From: Pseudomonadota bacterium
GTDB lineage: Bacteria > Myxococcota_A > Polyangia > Haliangiales > Haliangiaceae
NCBI GenBank assembly: GCA_026387715.1
Contig: JAPLLF010000226.1
Coordinates: 1-52,303, forward strand
Length of the DNA stretch: 52,303 nucleotides
Direction: 5' to 3'
Made by a program: the position numbers and the translations under genes. Positions 16,612-24,645 of the stretch are shown here, one piece after another. The notes beneath the pieces were generated by a model that saw nothing but the letters and a program-made list of their open reading frames with translations, did no database searches and had not been told where the DNA came from. How positions within the stretch are numbered: position 1 is the stretch's first letter; every line of letters starts with the position of its first letter.

Positions 16612-17609
16612 GCGACGCGCGCCAGCATCGCGCGCGTCTCCGCCAGGTCGAGGCGGGGCTCCGCGCAATCGCTCGAGTAGGTGTAGCCCTCGGGCAGCGG
16701 CTGGCCCGGGCGCACGCCCGCCAACGTCGCGTGGAACGCGAACTCCGGCCAGATCGTGAGGAACTCGCCCAGGTCGCTCGTGCGGCGGGACTCCTCGGCG
16801 GAGATCAACGTCTCGTGGAGCTTCTCGCCCGGTCGGATGCCGACGCTGGCGCGCGGGATCCCGGGCGCGATGGCCTCGGCGAGCGTCTCGATGTCCGAGG
16901 TCGGCAGCTTGGGGATGAAGATCTCCCCACCGCTCATCAGCTCGAGGCCGCGGAGCACGAGGGCGACCGCCTCGGGCATCTCGATCCAGAACCGCGTCAT
17001 CCGCGCGTCGGTGATCGTCAGCCGGCCCTTGGTCGCCTGCGAGCGGAACAGCGGGATCACGCTGCCGGCGGAGCCCATCACGTTGCCGTAGCGCACGCAC
17101 GAGAACCGGGTCACGCGATCGCCGGCGTAGGCGTTCGCCGCGGTCAGCAGCTTCTCCATGCACAGCTTGGTCGCGCCGTAGAGGTTCGCGGGCGACACCG
17201 CCTTGTCCGTCGACAGCGCCAGCACGCGCTCGACGCCGTTGGCCATCGCGGCCTCGATCAGGTTGCGCGCCCCGTTGACGTTGGTCTGCACCGCCTCGAT
17301 CGGGTTGTACTCGCAGATCGGGACGTGCTTCATCGCGGCGGCGTGGACGACGATGTCGACGTCGCGCAGCGCGGTCTGCAGGCGATCGCGATCGCGGATG
17401 TCGCCGACGAAGAAGCGCATGCGGCGATCGCCGTACGCGCGCTCCATCGCGTAGTGCTTCTGCTCGTCGCGCGAGAACACGATGATCTTGCGCGCCTTGG
17501 AGGTGAGCGCGCGATCGACGAACGCGCGCCCGAAAGACCCGGTGCCGCCGGTGATGAGGACGGACTTGCCGTCGAGAATCTTGGTGGTGGCCTTGGCGAC
17601 GAGACTCAT
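16608..17609 (-). CDS. pseB: PseB, UDP-GlcNAc 4,6-dehydratase (inverting)
   Basis: This 333-residue short-chain dehydrogenase/reductase catalyses the first step of pseudaminic acid synthesis. The NADP-binding GGTGSFG motif is at 21-27; GDIRDRDRL, AAAMKHVPICEYNPIEAVQT, the LSTDKAVSP strand and the YGATK catalytic motif are all present, as is EAVALVLRGLELM with the GEIFIPKLPS-like C-terminal signature. The short N-terminal lead (1-14) is slightly longer than usual but starts with a good context at ATG 17609. It overlaps pseC upstream and pseG downstream by 4 bp each, so the three genes form one coupled unit. Confidence 0.95.
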   Translation of the reverse strand: MSLVAKATTKILDGKSVLITGGTGSFGRAFVDRALTSKARKIIVFSRDEQKHYAMERAYGDRRMRFFVGDIRDRDRLQTALRDVDIVVHAAAMKHVPICEYNPIEAVQTNVNGARNLIEAAMANGVERVLALSTDKAVSPANLYGATKLCMEKLLTAANAYAGDRVTRFSCVRYGNVMGSAGSVIPLFRSQATKGRLTITDARMTRFWIEMPEAVALVLRGLELMSGGEIFIPKLPTSDIETLAEAIAPGIPRASVGIRPGEKLHETLISAEESRRTSDLGEFLTIWPEFAFHATLAGVRPGQPLPEGYTYSSDCAEPRLDLAETRAMLARVA

Positions 17610-18751
17610 CGAGAACCTCCGTGAAGAACGGTGCGAAGCGAGGCGACGACGTGCGCCACGTCGGCGTCGGTCATCGCGGGGAACATCGGCAGGCTCAGCG
17701 TCCGCGCGTAGTAGTGCGCGGCGCCCGGCCGAGCGCGGGCCAGCTCGGCGGGACACCGCGCGGCGTGCAGCGGGTGATCGAGCAGCGGGATGTAGTGGAC
17801 CTGCGTGCCGACGCCGAGGTCGGCGAGCGCGGTCATCACCTGCGCGCGCGTGGTCGCGAACCGCTCGAAGTCGATCGCGACCGCGAACAGGTGATACGAC
17901 GAGGTGCGGTCGGGGGCGTCCTCGGGGCAGGCGATCCCGTCGTCGGACGCGAGCGCCTGGCGATAGCGCGCGGCGAGCTCGCGGCGCCGGGCGACGAAGC
18001 GGTCGAGCTTGCCGAGCTGCGACGTGCCGAGCGCGCACGCGAGGTCGTCGAGCCGGTAGTTCCAGCCGAGCTCGCGCACCTCGTAGTACCAGGGCGCGAT
18101 CTGCGGCAGGCGCTCGATGCCGTGGCCGCGCAGGCGGCGCACGCGCGCGGCGTGCTCCGCCGTGCGGACGACGACCGCGCCACCCTCGCCGGTGGTCACG
18201 TGCTTGACGGGATGGAAGCTGTAGACGACGGCGTCGGTGCCGTGGGCGTCGCTGCCGATCGGGTGGCCGCCGGACGTCGCGCCGAGCGCGTGACACGCGT
18301 CCTCGATCACGCGGAGCCCGTGGGCGCGTGCGATCGCGAGGATCGCGTCGAGCTCGACCGGCATGCCCGCCAGGTGCACCGGCACGATCGCGCGCGTGCG
18401 CGGGGTGATCAGCGCCTCGATCGAGCCTGGATCGAGGTTGCCGGTCCTGGGGTCGACGTCCGCGATCCGGACGGTCGCGCCCACGTAGTAGGCGGCGGCG
18501 GCGGTCGCCGAGAACGTGATCGGCGTGGTGATGATCTCGTCGCCGGGCCCGATGCCGAGCGCGGCGTACGCGAGGTGGAGCGCGGCGGTCCCGCTGGCGC
18601 ACGCGAGCGCGTGGGTCGAGCCGGTCGCCGTGGCGAGCGCCGCCTCGAACTGGTCGACGCGGGGGCCGCCGGTGAGCATCGGGGCGCGGAGCGCGTCGAC
18701 CACCGCGGCGATGTCGTCGTCGTCGATGGTCTGGCGGCCGTAGGGGAGCAC
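17606..18751 (-). CDS. pseC: PseC, UDP-sugar 4-aminotransferase
   Basis: This 381-residue PLP-dependent DegT/DnrJ/EryC1-family aminotransferase has Schiff-base lysine K183 in SFHPVKHVTTGEGG, D151 in VIEDACHALG contacting the cofactor pyridine nitrogen, the N-terminal PYGRQTIDDDDIAAV and the TGGPRVDQFE stretch. PseC adds an amino group to the 4-keto product of PseB. It starts with GTG at 18749-18751, the only start before the conserved PYGRQ. It is the first gene of the pseC-pseB-pseG unit and follows the fliT-like gene by 90 bp, so it may be read from the flagellar operon or from a promoter in that gap. Confidence 0.94.
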   Translation of the reverse strand: MLPYGRQTIDDDDIAAVVDALRAPMLTGGPRVDQFEAALATATGSTHALACASGTAALHLAYAALGIGPGDEIITTPITFSATAAAAYYVGATVRIADVDPRTGNLDPGSIEALITPRTRAIVPVHLAGMPVELDAILAIARAHGLRVIEDACHALGATSGGHPIGSDAHGTDAVVYSFHPVKHVTTGEGGAVVVRTAEHAARVRRLRGHGIERLPQIAPWYYEVRELGWNYRLDDLACALGTSQLGKLDRFVARRRELAARYRQALASDDGIACPEDAPDRTSSYHLFAVAIDFERFATTRAQVMTALADLGVGTQVHYIPLLDHPLHAARCPAELARARPGAAHYYARTLSLPMFPAMTDADVAHVVASLRTVLHGGSR

Positions 18752-18841
18752 GTCGGTCGGTTGTGCGACCCGTGGGCCAACGTAACCTGCTGATCTCGTT
18801 AGGGGTCGGCGCGCGGGCTGTCGTCGGTCCTGACGATCGGC

Positions 18842-19102
18842 TCAGCGGTACTGACGGAGGCGGTGGGTGCCGATGAGCGCACCGCCGACCTCGGCCTGGG
18901 CGCTCACGAGCGCCTGCTGCCACGCGGCCTCGCGGGCGAGCAGCAGCGCGCGCAGCTCGGTGGACGCCGGCTCGCGCGTCGCGGTCGCGAGGATCGTCGC
19001 GCGGGCCGCCTCGACCTCGGCGAACGCCGCCAGCAGCGTCTCGGGGTCCTCGCCGGCGGGTGGTGCGGGGGTGGCGTCGAGCAGCTGGTCGATGAGGCTC
19101 AT
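18842..19102 (-). CDS. Small FliT-position protein downstream of fliS
   Basis: The 86-residue, Ala/Glu-rich, helix-forming protein begins MSLIDQLLDATPAPPAG and ends GTHRLRQYR. Its place, directly after fliS with a 4-bp overlap in a fliC-fliD-fliS order, is where fliT (export chaperone of FliD) usually sits, and its size and all-helical composition fit. Sequence resemblance to FliT is too weak to assert identity. It is the last gene of the flagellar run in this direction. Confidence 0.6.
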   Translation of the reverse strand: MSLIDQLLDATPAPPAGEDPETLLAAFAEVEAARATILATATREPASTELRALLLAREAAWQQALVSAQAEVGGALIGTHRLRQYR

Positions 19103-19485
19103 GGGTGCACCAGGTTGGCGTGCGCCTGGCGAAACGCGTCGCCGAGCTCGGTCATCACGCGCGCGGCCTGGTCGAGGGCGGGGACCGCGAGGGTCGCGTT
19201 GGCCTCGGTGAGCTTGGCGGCGACGAAGCGGTACAGCGCCTTGAGGTTCTTGCACAGCTCGGGGGCCGCGCCGTGGTCGAGCGCCGCCTCGAGCTCGACC
19301 ACGATCGCCATCGCGTGGTCGATCATCCGCGCCTTGGTGAGGATGTCGCGATCGGTGATGGCGCGCTTGGCGTCGTCGACGTCGCGCACGAAGCGCTCGT
19401 ACAGCCGTTCGATGATCAGGGTCTTGGGGGCCGATTCGAGATCGACGCGGCGATACGCGGTAGCAGCGCGTGCGGTTGCGGACAT
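19099..19485 (-). CDS. fliS: FliS, flagellin export chaperone
   Basis: The 128-residue all-helical protein is typical in length for FliS. The N-terminal AYRRVDLESAPKTLIIERLYERF matches the conserved tyrosine-bearing N-terminal cap and first helix (normally AYQxxxVxTASPxxLxxMLY), followed by AKRAITDRD and a terminal helix. FliS binds the C-terminal D0 region of flagellin and prevents premature polymerisation before export. It lies 12 bp after fliD and overlaps the fliT-like gene by 4 bp. Confidence 0.92.
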   Translation of the reverse strand: MSATARAATAYRRVDLESAPKTLIIERLYERFVRDVDDAKRAITDRDILTKARMIDHAMAIVVELEAALDHGAAPELCKNLKALYRFVAAKLTEANATLAVPALDQAARVMTELGDAFRQAHANLVHP

Positions 19486-19497
19486 GCGTGGTTCCCT

Positions 19498-20799
19498 TTA
19501 CCCGAGCATCCTGGAGATGTAGCTGCTCTGTGATTTGAGAAGCGACATCGCCTTCTCGAGCTTGCCGAACTGGTCTTGGAGACGCGAGCGAAGGTTCTCC
19601 GAGTTGGTGTCGATCTGGTCGATCTGGGACTGCAGCAGCTTGCTCTGCGACGTCAGCGACGCCGTCTTGACGGCCAGGATGCCGTCGCCGGAGCGGGCGT
19701 AGTCGTCGGTGAACTTGGCGACCTGGGCCGCGAACCCGCCGGTCGCGAACACCTTCGCGATCGCGTCGGGGTCGGCCGCGAGCGCCTTGTCGAGCTTCGT
19801 CTGGTCGAGCGCGAGGAACCCGTCGCGGTCGCGCGAGAGGCCGATCTCGCCGAGCGCCTTGCCGCCGTACGACGTCGACATGATGCTGGCGAGGCGACCC
19901 TGGAGCTGGCGGATCGTCGAGTCGCCGAACAGGGAGGAGGCGCTCTTCTTCGTCGTGCCGTCGCCGGTGTAGCTCATCTGCGCGTTCAAGCCCGAGGCGA
20001 TCCCGTTGTACGACTTGACGAACGCGGCGAGCTTCGACTGCACGCCGTCGGAGTCCAGCGAGACCGTGAGGAGGCCGTCGGGGTCGGCGGTGGCGTGCGC
20101 CGAGAGGGCGGTGATCGTCACGCCGGGGATGGCGTCGTCGATCACGTTCTTGCCGCGGGTGACCGGGATGCCGTCGACCTGGACGATCGCGTCGCGCGCC
20201 GGGATCTTGACGTTGGCGACGTTGCTGGCGTCGAGCCCGTCGCCGCTGTCGACCAGGGTCGGCGCCGCGGCCGTGCCGGTGGCGTCCGCGGTCATCACGA
20301 GGCGATAGGTCGAGCCGTCGAACAGGACCGAGGCGGAGACCCCGGCCTTCGCCGCGGTGATCCGACCGGCGATGTCGGCGAGTGAATCGGTGGCGGACCA
20401 CGCGACCGCGGTGGTGCCGATCGTGAGGCCGCCGGTGCCGAGCACGCCCGCGTCGGGCGACGCGAACGTGCGCGACGACACGACCTGGGCGCGGGCGGTC
20501 TGGACGACCCGGACCGCGTGCGTCGTGGGGGAGGCGTTCGACGACACCGCGATGGAGACGTGGGCGTCGCTCGAGGTCGCCTTGCGTGGCTGGAGCTCGG
20601 TCGCGGTCTTCATGCCGGTCGCGAGCGTGCCGAACGAGGTGAGCGCCGTCGACAGGTTGGTGACGACGGACTTCTGCCCTTCGAGGTTCGTCTTCTGGGT
20701 CGAGTACGGCGCGGCCGACGCCTTCTCGGCGCTGACGAGCCCGTCGATCAACGCCGCCGTGTCGATGCCGGAGGCCAGGCCGTTGAACGAGATACTCAT
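19498..20799 (-). CDS. fliD: FliD, flagellar filament cap
   Basis: The 433-residue hook-associated protein 2 forms the distal cap that guides flagellin folding. The N-terminal ISFNGLASGIDTAALIDGLV signature and coiled coil (1-70) and the C-terminal coiled coil (about 385-433, QSKLLQSQIDQIDTNSENLR) are conserved and flank the variable middle. The C-terminus FGKLEKAMSLLKSQSSYI is typical. Length is at the short end for the family (430-500). It lies 30 bp after fliC and 12 bp before fliS. Confidence 0.95.
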   Translation of the reverse strand: MSISFNGLASGIDTAALIDGLVSAEKASAAPYSTQKTNLEGQKSVVTNLSTALTSFGTLATGMKTATELQPRKATSSDAHVSIAVSSNASPTTHAVRVVQTARAQVVSSRTFASPDAGVLGTGGLTIGTTAVAWSATDSLADIAGRITAAKAGVSASVLFDGSTYRLVMTADATGTAAAPTLVDSGDGLDASNVANVKIPARDAIVQVDGIPVTRGKNVIDDAIPGVTITALSAHATADPDGLLTVSLDSDGVQSKLAAFVKSYNGIASGLNAQMSYTGDGTTKKSASSLFGDSTIRQLQGRLASIMSTSYGGKALGEIGLSRDRDGFLALDQTKLDKALAADPDAIAKVFATGGFAAQVAKFTDDYARSGDGILAVKTASLTSQSKLLQSQIDQIDTNSENLRSRLQDQFGKLEKAMSLLKSQSSYISRMLG

Positions 20800-20829
20800 G
20801 ATCGAACCTCAGCGGGGAACATCCGCGAG

Positions 20830-21672
20830 CTAGCGGAGGAGCGAGAGCGCGGCTTGCGGCAGCTGGTTGGCCTGCGAGAGCACGGCCATACCCGCCTGGC
20901 TGAGGATCTGCGACCTCGTCATCTGCGCCGTCTCCGACGCGACGTCGACGTCGGTGATGCGCGAGTTCGCGGCCGCGAGGTTCTCGGAGTAGACCGCGAG
21001 GTTCGACACGGTCACCTGCAAGCGGTTCTGCGACGCGCCGACCTTGGAGCGGGCGGACGACAGCTGCTGGATGGCCTTGTCGAAGGCGCCGATCGCGACC
21101 TGCGCGTTCGCGGCCGTCGACAGGCTCGCCGACGCGAGGTGGAGCGACGTCGAGCCGAGCGTCGACGTCGTGAGCTTGGTGATCGACAGCTGCAGGCGGT
21201 CGTTCGCCGTGTTCATGATGCCGACCTGGAACGTGAGGCCCGTGGACGCGCTGCCGTCGAGCAGCTTGGTGCCGCCGAACTCGGTGACCGAGCCGATGCG
21301 GTTGATCTCCTGGCTGAGCTGCGTGAACTCCGTGTGGATGTAGCCGCGCTCCGTGCCGCCCATGGTGCTGTTCGACGACTGCACCGCGAGCTCGCGCATG
21401 CGCGAGACGATGTTCTGCATCTGGTTCATGCCGCCTTCAGCGACCTGCGACATCGAGATGCCGTCGTTGGCGTTGCGCTGCGCCTGCCCGAGGCTGCGGA
21501 TGTTGGCCTTCAGGGTCTGGCTGATGCCGAGGCCGGCGGCGTCGTCGGACGCGTTGTTGATGCGCATGCCGGACGACAGCTTGTTGATCGAGTTGGCGAG
21601 ATCCGCCGAGCTCGCGGCGAGGTTGCGTTGGGCGGTCATCGAGGCGACGTTCGTGAGGACTGAGATGGACAC
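20830..21672 (-). CDS. fliC: Flagellin, compact
   Basis: The 280-residue flagellin consists almost only of the conserved D0/D1 helices. The N-terminal part has INKLSSGMRINNASDDAAGL and a VSRMRELAVQSSNST segment; the C-terminal part has VYSENLAAANSRITDVD and ILSQAGMAVLSQANQLPQAA. The exposed D2/D3 domain is missing; only about 40 Ser/Thr/Ala-rich residues (around 165-200) link the halves and are candidate glycosylation sites for the nearby Maf/Pse system. It starts with GTG 21672, fixed by an AAGGAG Shine-Dalgarno eight bases upstream. The 101-bp leader suggests its own promoter. Confidence 0.96.
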   Translation of the reverse strand: MSISVLTNVASMTAQRNLAASSADLANSINKLSSGMRINNASDDAAGLGISQTLKANIRSLGQAQRNANDGISMSQVAEGGMNQMQNIVSRMRELAVQSSNSTMGGTERGYIHTEFTQLSQEINRIGSVTEFGGTKLLDGSASTGLTFQVGIMNTANDRLQLSITKLTTSTLGSTSLHLASASLSTAANAQVAIGAFDKAIQQLSSARSKVGASQNRLQVTVSNLAVYSENLAAANSRITDVDVASETAQMTRSQILSQAGMAVLSQANQLPQAALSLLR

Positions 21673-21746
21673 TGTGGATGCTCCTTGTGGTGAGGTTCGA
21701 GTGGTTTCGCTTCAGCTTCGGACCTCGTCGGTCCCACTGATTGATT

Positions 21747-21763
21747 CGGCCCGATCGGGGCCG
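21747..21763 (-). terminator. Hairpin downstream of flgL
   Basis: A 6-bp GC stem (CGGCCC/GGGCCG) with a 5-base loop lies about 10 bp past the flgL stop on the minus strand, within the fliC leader. It is followed by only a weakly T-bearing sequence, so termination would be partial. It could also be an operator in the fliC promoter region. Confidence 0.35.
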
Positions 21764-21773
21764 TGTTGAGGAG

Positions 21774-22652
21774 TTAGTGAGAACCCACGAGCGAGACGAT
21801 GCGCGACGAGACCGCGCGGGAGATCTCGAGGGCCTGGCTGGCCTTCGCGAGATCGCCGGCGGCCTCGATGGTGTTCGACTCGACGTGGTCCGCGATCGAG
21901 GTCGCGAGGTTCTGGTGCATGATGTCGTGGGCGGTCTTCGCGTCGTCGAGGATCGCCATCATGCCGCCGCCGCGCGTGCGGAGCGTGCCGAGCTGATCGA
22001 GCGCCGTGCCGAGATCCGTGAGCGAGCCACGGAGCGTCGCGGTGTCGTTGGTCTCGAGCGCCGTGGCGAGCCGCTCCAGCATGGGCAGCACGTCGACACC
22101 GCCGGTCGCGGCGGTGAGCTCCGAGCCCGGGATCGTCGCGGGCTGGTGCGCGACCCCACCCATCGGGACCTCGCGCGTCGTGCCGTCGCCGACGTAGCCG
22201 CCGGTCGTGGGATCGAACGGCGGGGTCAGCGACTCGCCACCGGCGAGCAGGTACTCGCCGTCGGGCGACTGCGCGTTGGCGGCGGCGACCGCGGAGCTGA
22301 ACAGGGCGCGGATGTGCGTGCCGATCTCCTTGCGGGAGGCGGCGCCGTAGCTGTCGTTGTTCGCCTGGATGGCGAGCGTGCGCGACTGCGAGACGATGTC
22401 GTGGATCTCCGCGAGCGCGCCGTCGGTCAGCACCAGGCGTTCGCGGCCCGACTGCATCGCGGCGGTGGTGCCGTCGGTGATCGTCGAGCGCAGCTTCGCG
22501 CGGTGGGCGGCGAGCCACGCGGCGGGATCGTCGGAGGGCTTGGCGACGCGCACGCCGGAGCTGACCTCCGCGGCGAGCTCCCCGACCCGACCTTGCTGGC
22601 GGGTCGTCGCGATCGCCGTTTGTTCGATGAGGCGATTTCCGGTGATGCGCAT
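21774..22652 (-). CDS. flgL: FlgL, hook-filament junction protein
   Basis: The 292-residue hook-associated protein 3 has the flagellin-like N-terminal helix MRITGNRLIEQTAIATTRQQ, a following VAKPSDDPAAWLAAHRAKL (the FlgL/flagellin N-terminal signature) and a C-terminal helix with EISRAVSSRIVSLV. FlgL links the FlgK junction ring to the filament. It follows flgK by 5 bp. Length is normal. Confidence 0.92.
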   Translation of the reverse strand: MRITGNRLIEQTAIATTRQQGRVGELAAEVSSGVRVAKPSDDPAAWLAAHRAKLRSTITDGTTAAMQSGRERLVLTDGALAEIHDIVSQSRTLAIQANNDSYGAASRKEIGTHIRALFSSAVAAANAQSPDGEYLLAGGESLTPPFDPTTGGYVGDGTTREVPMGGVAHQPATIPGSELTAATGGVDVLPMLERLATALETNDTATLRGSLTDLGTALDQLGTLRTRGGGMMAILDDAKTAHDIMHQNLATSIADHVESNTIEAAGDLAKASQALEISRAVSSRIVSLVGSH

Positions 22653-22657
22653 GGAAC

Positions 22658-23997
22658 CTACAACTGGTTGATGAGGGTCGAGAGCATGTCGTCGATCGTG
22701 TGCACGAACTTCGTCATCGCGTTCGAGACGTTCTCGAAGCGGGCGAGGTTCGTGAGCTCTTCCTGGGTGTCGACGCCGGCGAGCGAGTCGCGCAGATCGT
22801 CGAGGTGGGTGCCGATGATCTCGTCGCGCGCGACGTCGCCGCGGGCGGCCTTGCCGTCGCGCGCGAGGTCGGCGACGATCTTCAACGCGTCGTTGCCGAG
22901 CGACGACGACGACGACAGCGCGAACATCGCGCGCGCGCCGGTGTTGTCGCCGGGCCCCGCGCCGACCGCGCTGGTCGCGAGGTTCGCCGAGTCGACGTCG
23001 AGCGTCGGATCGATCGCCATCGACGCAGCGGCGCCGGCGACCGCGCCGATCGGGACGAACATGACGTGGCCGCTGGTGCCGTCGAGCGCCGCGTTCGCGG
23101 TGTGCACCGTGTTGACCTGCGTCGTGACGTCGTAGGCGAGCTGGTCGAGCTGCGTGGCGACGCGCGCGAACGTGCGATCGCGCAGCTGGAGATCGCCGCC
23201 GATCGCGCCCGTGCTGATCGCGGCGGTGACGTCGCGGCGCGAGTTGCCGTCGACGACCTCGAGCTTCGCGTACGTGCTGGGGGGTGTGGTGGAGGCCACC
23301 AGGGAGGCCGCGTGGGTGCCGTCGACGAGGACCGCGCCGCCGTCGAGCACGAACCGCATCTGGCCGTCGGGGTCGATCCGCGCGGCGCCGCCGGTGATCT
23401 CGGCGAGCTGGGTCGCGATCTGATCGCGGAGATCGCGCGCGACCGGATCGCTGGTCTTGACGACCGAGGTGTTGGCGGCCGCGAGCTGCTTGGCGAGGTC
23501 CGTCGCGTTCGTCGCGTTGTCGCGGATCCGGGTGTCGGCATCGTTGCGGGCGCTGGCGGTCTCCTCGCCGCGGTGGCGGATGCCGTTGGCGAGCATGCGC
23601 GCGGCGGCCACGACCGCGTCCCGGCTGTCGGCGTCGGTGGGGGAGGCGGCGACCTGCGCGACGCTCGCGTAGAAGGTGGCGAGCTGGTCGTCGATCGTCG
23701 CGCCCGCGGTGAACGTGGTCTCGAAGTCGCCGAGCCCGTTCGAGAATGATTTCGACATGGAGAGCGAGCCCGCCGCGACGCGCATGCGCGAAGCAGGTTG
23801 CTCTCGAACCGATCGGGCGAGCTCGCGCGGACGCCGCCGACCAGCGGCGCCGCGAGGAGCGAGCGCAGATCGACGCGCTGGCGCGAGTAGCCGGCGGTGT
23901 TGGCGTTGGCGACGTTGTTGGCCGCCACGCCGACGCCCGAGTTCTGCGCGGCGATGCCGGCAGACCCGAGCGAGAGCATGGACAGCAGATCGGACAC
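22658..23997 (-). pseudogene. flgK: FlgK, hook-filament junction protein, reading frame broken
   Basis: The N-terminal part starts at GTG 23997 (VSDLLSMLSLGSAGIAAQNS, then NNVANANTAGYSRQRVDLRS), a textbook FlgK/rod-hook start, and runs to DRFESNLL near 23790. The rest of FlgK (SFSNGLGDFETTF through NALKIVADLA and DSLAGVDTQEELTNLARFEN to the stop at 22658) is in another frame that is open from 23785. The switch falls at the palindrome CGCGCATGCGCG (about 23779-23790). One inserted or two deleted bases there would restore a protein of about 445 residues, the usual length. FlgK is essential for filament assembly, so this is either a sequence error or a real loss; a restart at the internal ATG 23785 would lack the D0 helix. 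The gene begins 1 bp after flgN and ends 5 bp before flgL. Confidence 0.85.
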
Positions 23998-23998
23998 G

Positions 23999-24358
23999 TC
24001 AGTACGCGCCCCCGACGAGGGTGCGCACGCGCTGGGTGGTCGTGCGGTTCGCGTGGCGATCATAGGCGTTCGCGGAATCGGAGATCCCGAGGATCGCGCG
24101 CACCGCCTGGGTCGCGGCCCCGGCCAGGGTCGCGGTCGCGTGGGCCTCGACGCGGATCGCCTCGAACAGCGCGCGCAGCTCGGGCGACGACTCGAGGCCC
24201 TCGCGCGCACGTGCGAGCTCGTCGGCGAGCTGCCGCTTGCGCTCCGCGATGAACGCGAGCGTCGCGTGATCGAGCTTGGCGATCGCCTTGCGCTCCTCGG
24301 CGAATACCGCGCGCAGCTCGTCGCCGACGCGCCGGAGGTGATCGTGGCGGTCCGTCAC
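23999..24358 (-). CDS. flgN: FlgN-like chaperone for hook-associated proteins
   Basis: The 119-residue, helical, highly charged protein is built of two long coiled-coil helices (HDHLRRVGDELRAVFAEERK, then LAFIAERKRQLADELARARE), which is the FlgN pattern. FlgN chaperones FlgK and FlgL to the export gate. Gene order flgM-flgN-flgK-flgL supports the call strongly. GTG 24358 overlaps the flgM stop by 4 bp. The C-terminal segment with AYDRHANRTT resembles the flexible substrate-binding tail of the family. Confidence 0.8.
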   Translation of the reverse strand: MTDRHDHLRRVGDELRAVFAEERKAIAKLDHATLAFIAERKRQLADELARAREGLESSPELRALFEAIRVEAHATATLAGAATQAVRAILGISDSANAYDRHANRTTTQRVRTLVGGAY

Positions 24359-24645
24359 TTGCTGCCTCGGGTGATCTCGTCGTCGACGATCCGCGACGCG
24401 AGGCGGTCGAGGTCGACCGGGTACTCGCCCTTGTCGAGGAGCGCGCGGATGTGCGAGAGCTTCGCGGTGATCATCGGGTTCTCCTCGCCGTCGCTCGCCG
24501 AGGCGGCGGCGGAGATGCCGGCCGACGACAGCTTCACGACAGAGGCCTCGCTGCCGGCCCGCTTGGTGGTCGCGGGCTTGGCATCCCGGGACTCGGTCGC
24601 GCTGATCGGGGTGGGTGAGCTGGTTGAGTCGATCCGCATGATCAT
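24355..24645 (-). CDS. flgM: FlgM, anti-sigma-28 factor
   Basis: The 96-residue protein has an N-terminal disordered Ser/Thr-rich part (IDSTSSPTPISATE) and a C-terminal helical FliA-binding region (KLSHIRALLDKGEYPVDLDR, then LASRIVDDEI), the FlgM signature. FlgM holds FliA inactive until the hook-basal body is finished, then is exported. Its target fliA is encoded in the same operon upstream. The first ATG at 24645 overlaps the flgJ stop; a second ATG two codons on is an alternative. Confidence 0.9.
   Translation of the reverse strand: MIMRIDSTSSPTPISATESRDAKPATTKRAGSEASVVKLSSAGISAAASASDGEENPMITAKLSHIRALLDKGEYPVDLDRLASRIVDDEITRGSK

Noticed and set aside
21673-21773. Sigma-28 promoter for fliC
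   Set aside because: A TAACTCCT and a CCGAT element occur on the minus strand but with spacing two bases short of the consensus; not convincing.
23770-23800. Programmed ribosomal frameshift in flgK
   Set aside because: No slippery heptamer precedes the break, and programmed shifting is not known for FlgK; a sequence error or mutation is simpler.
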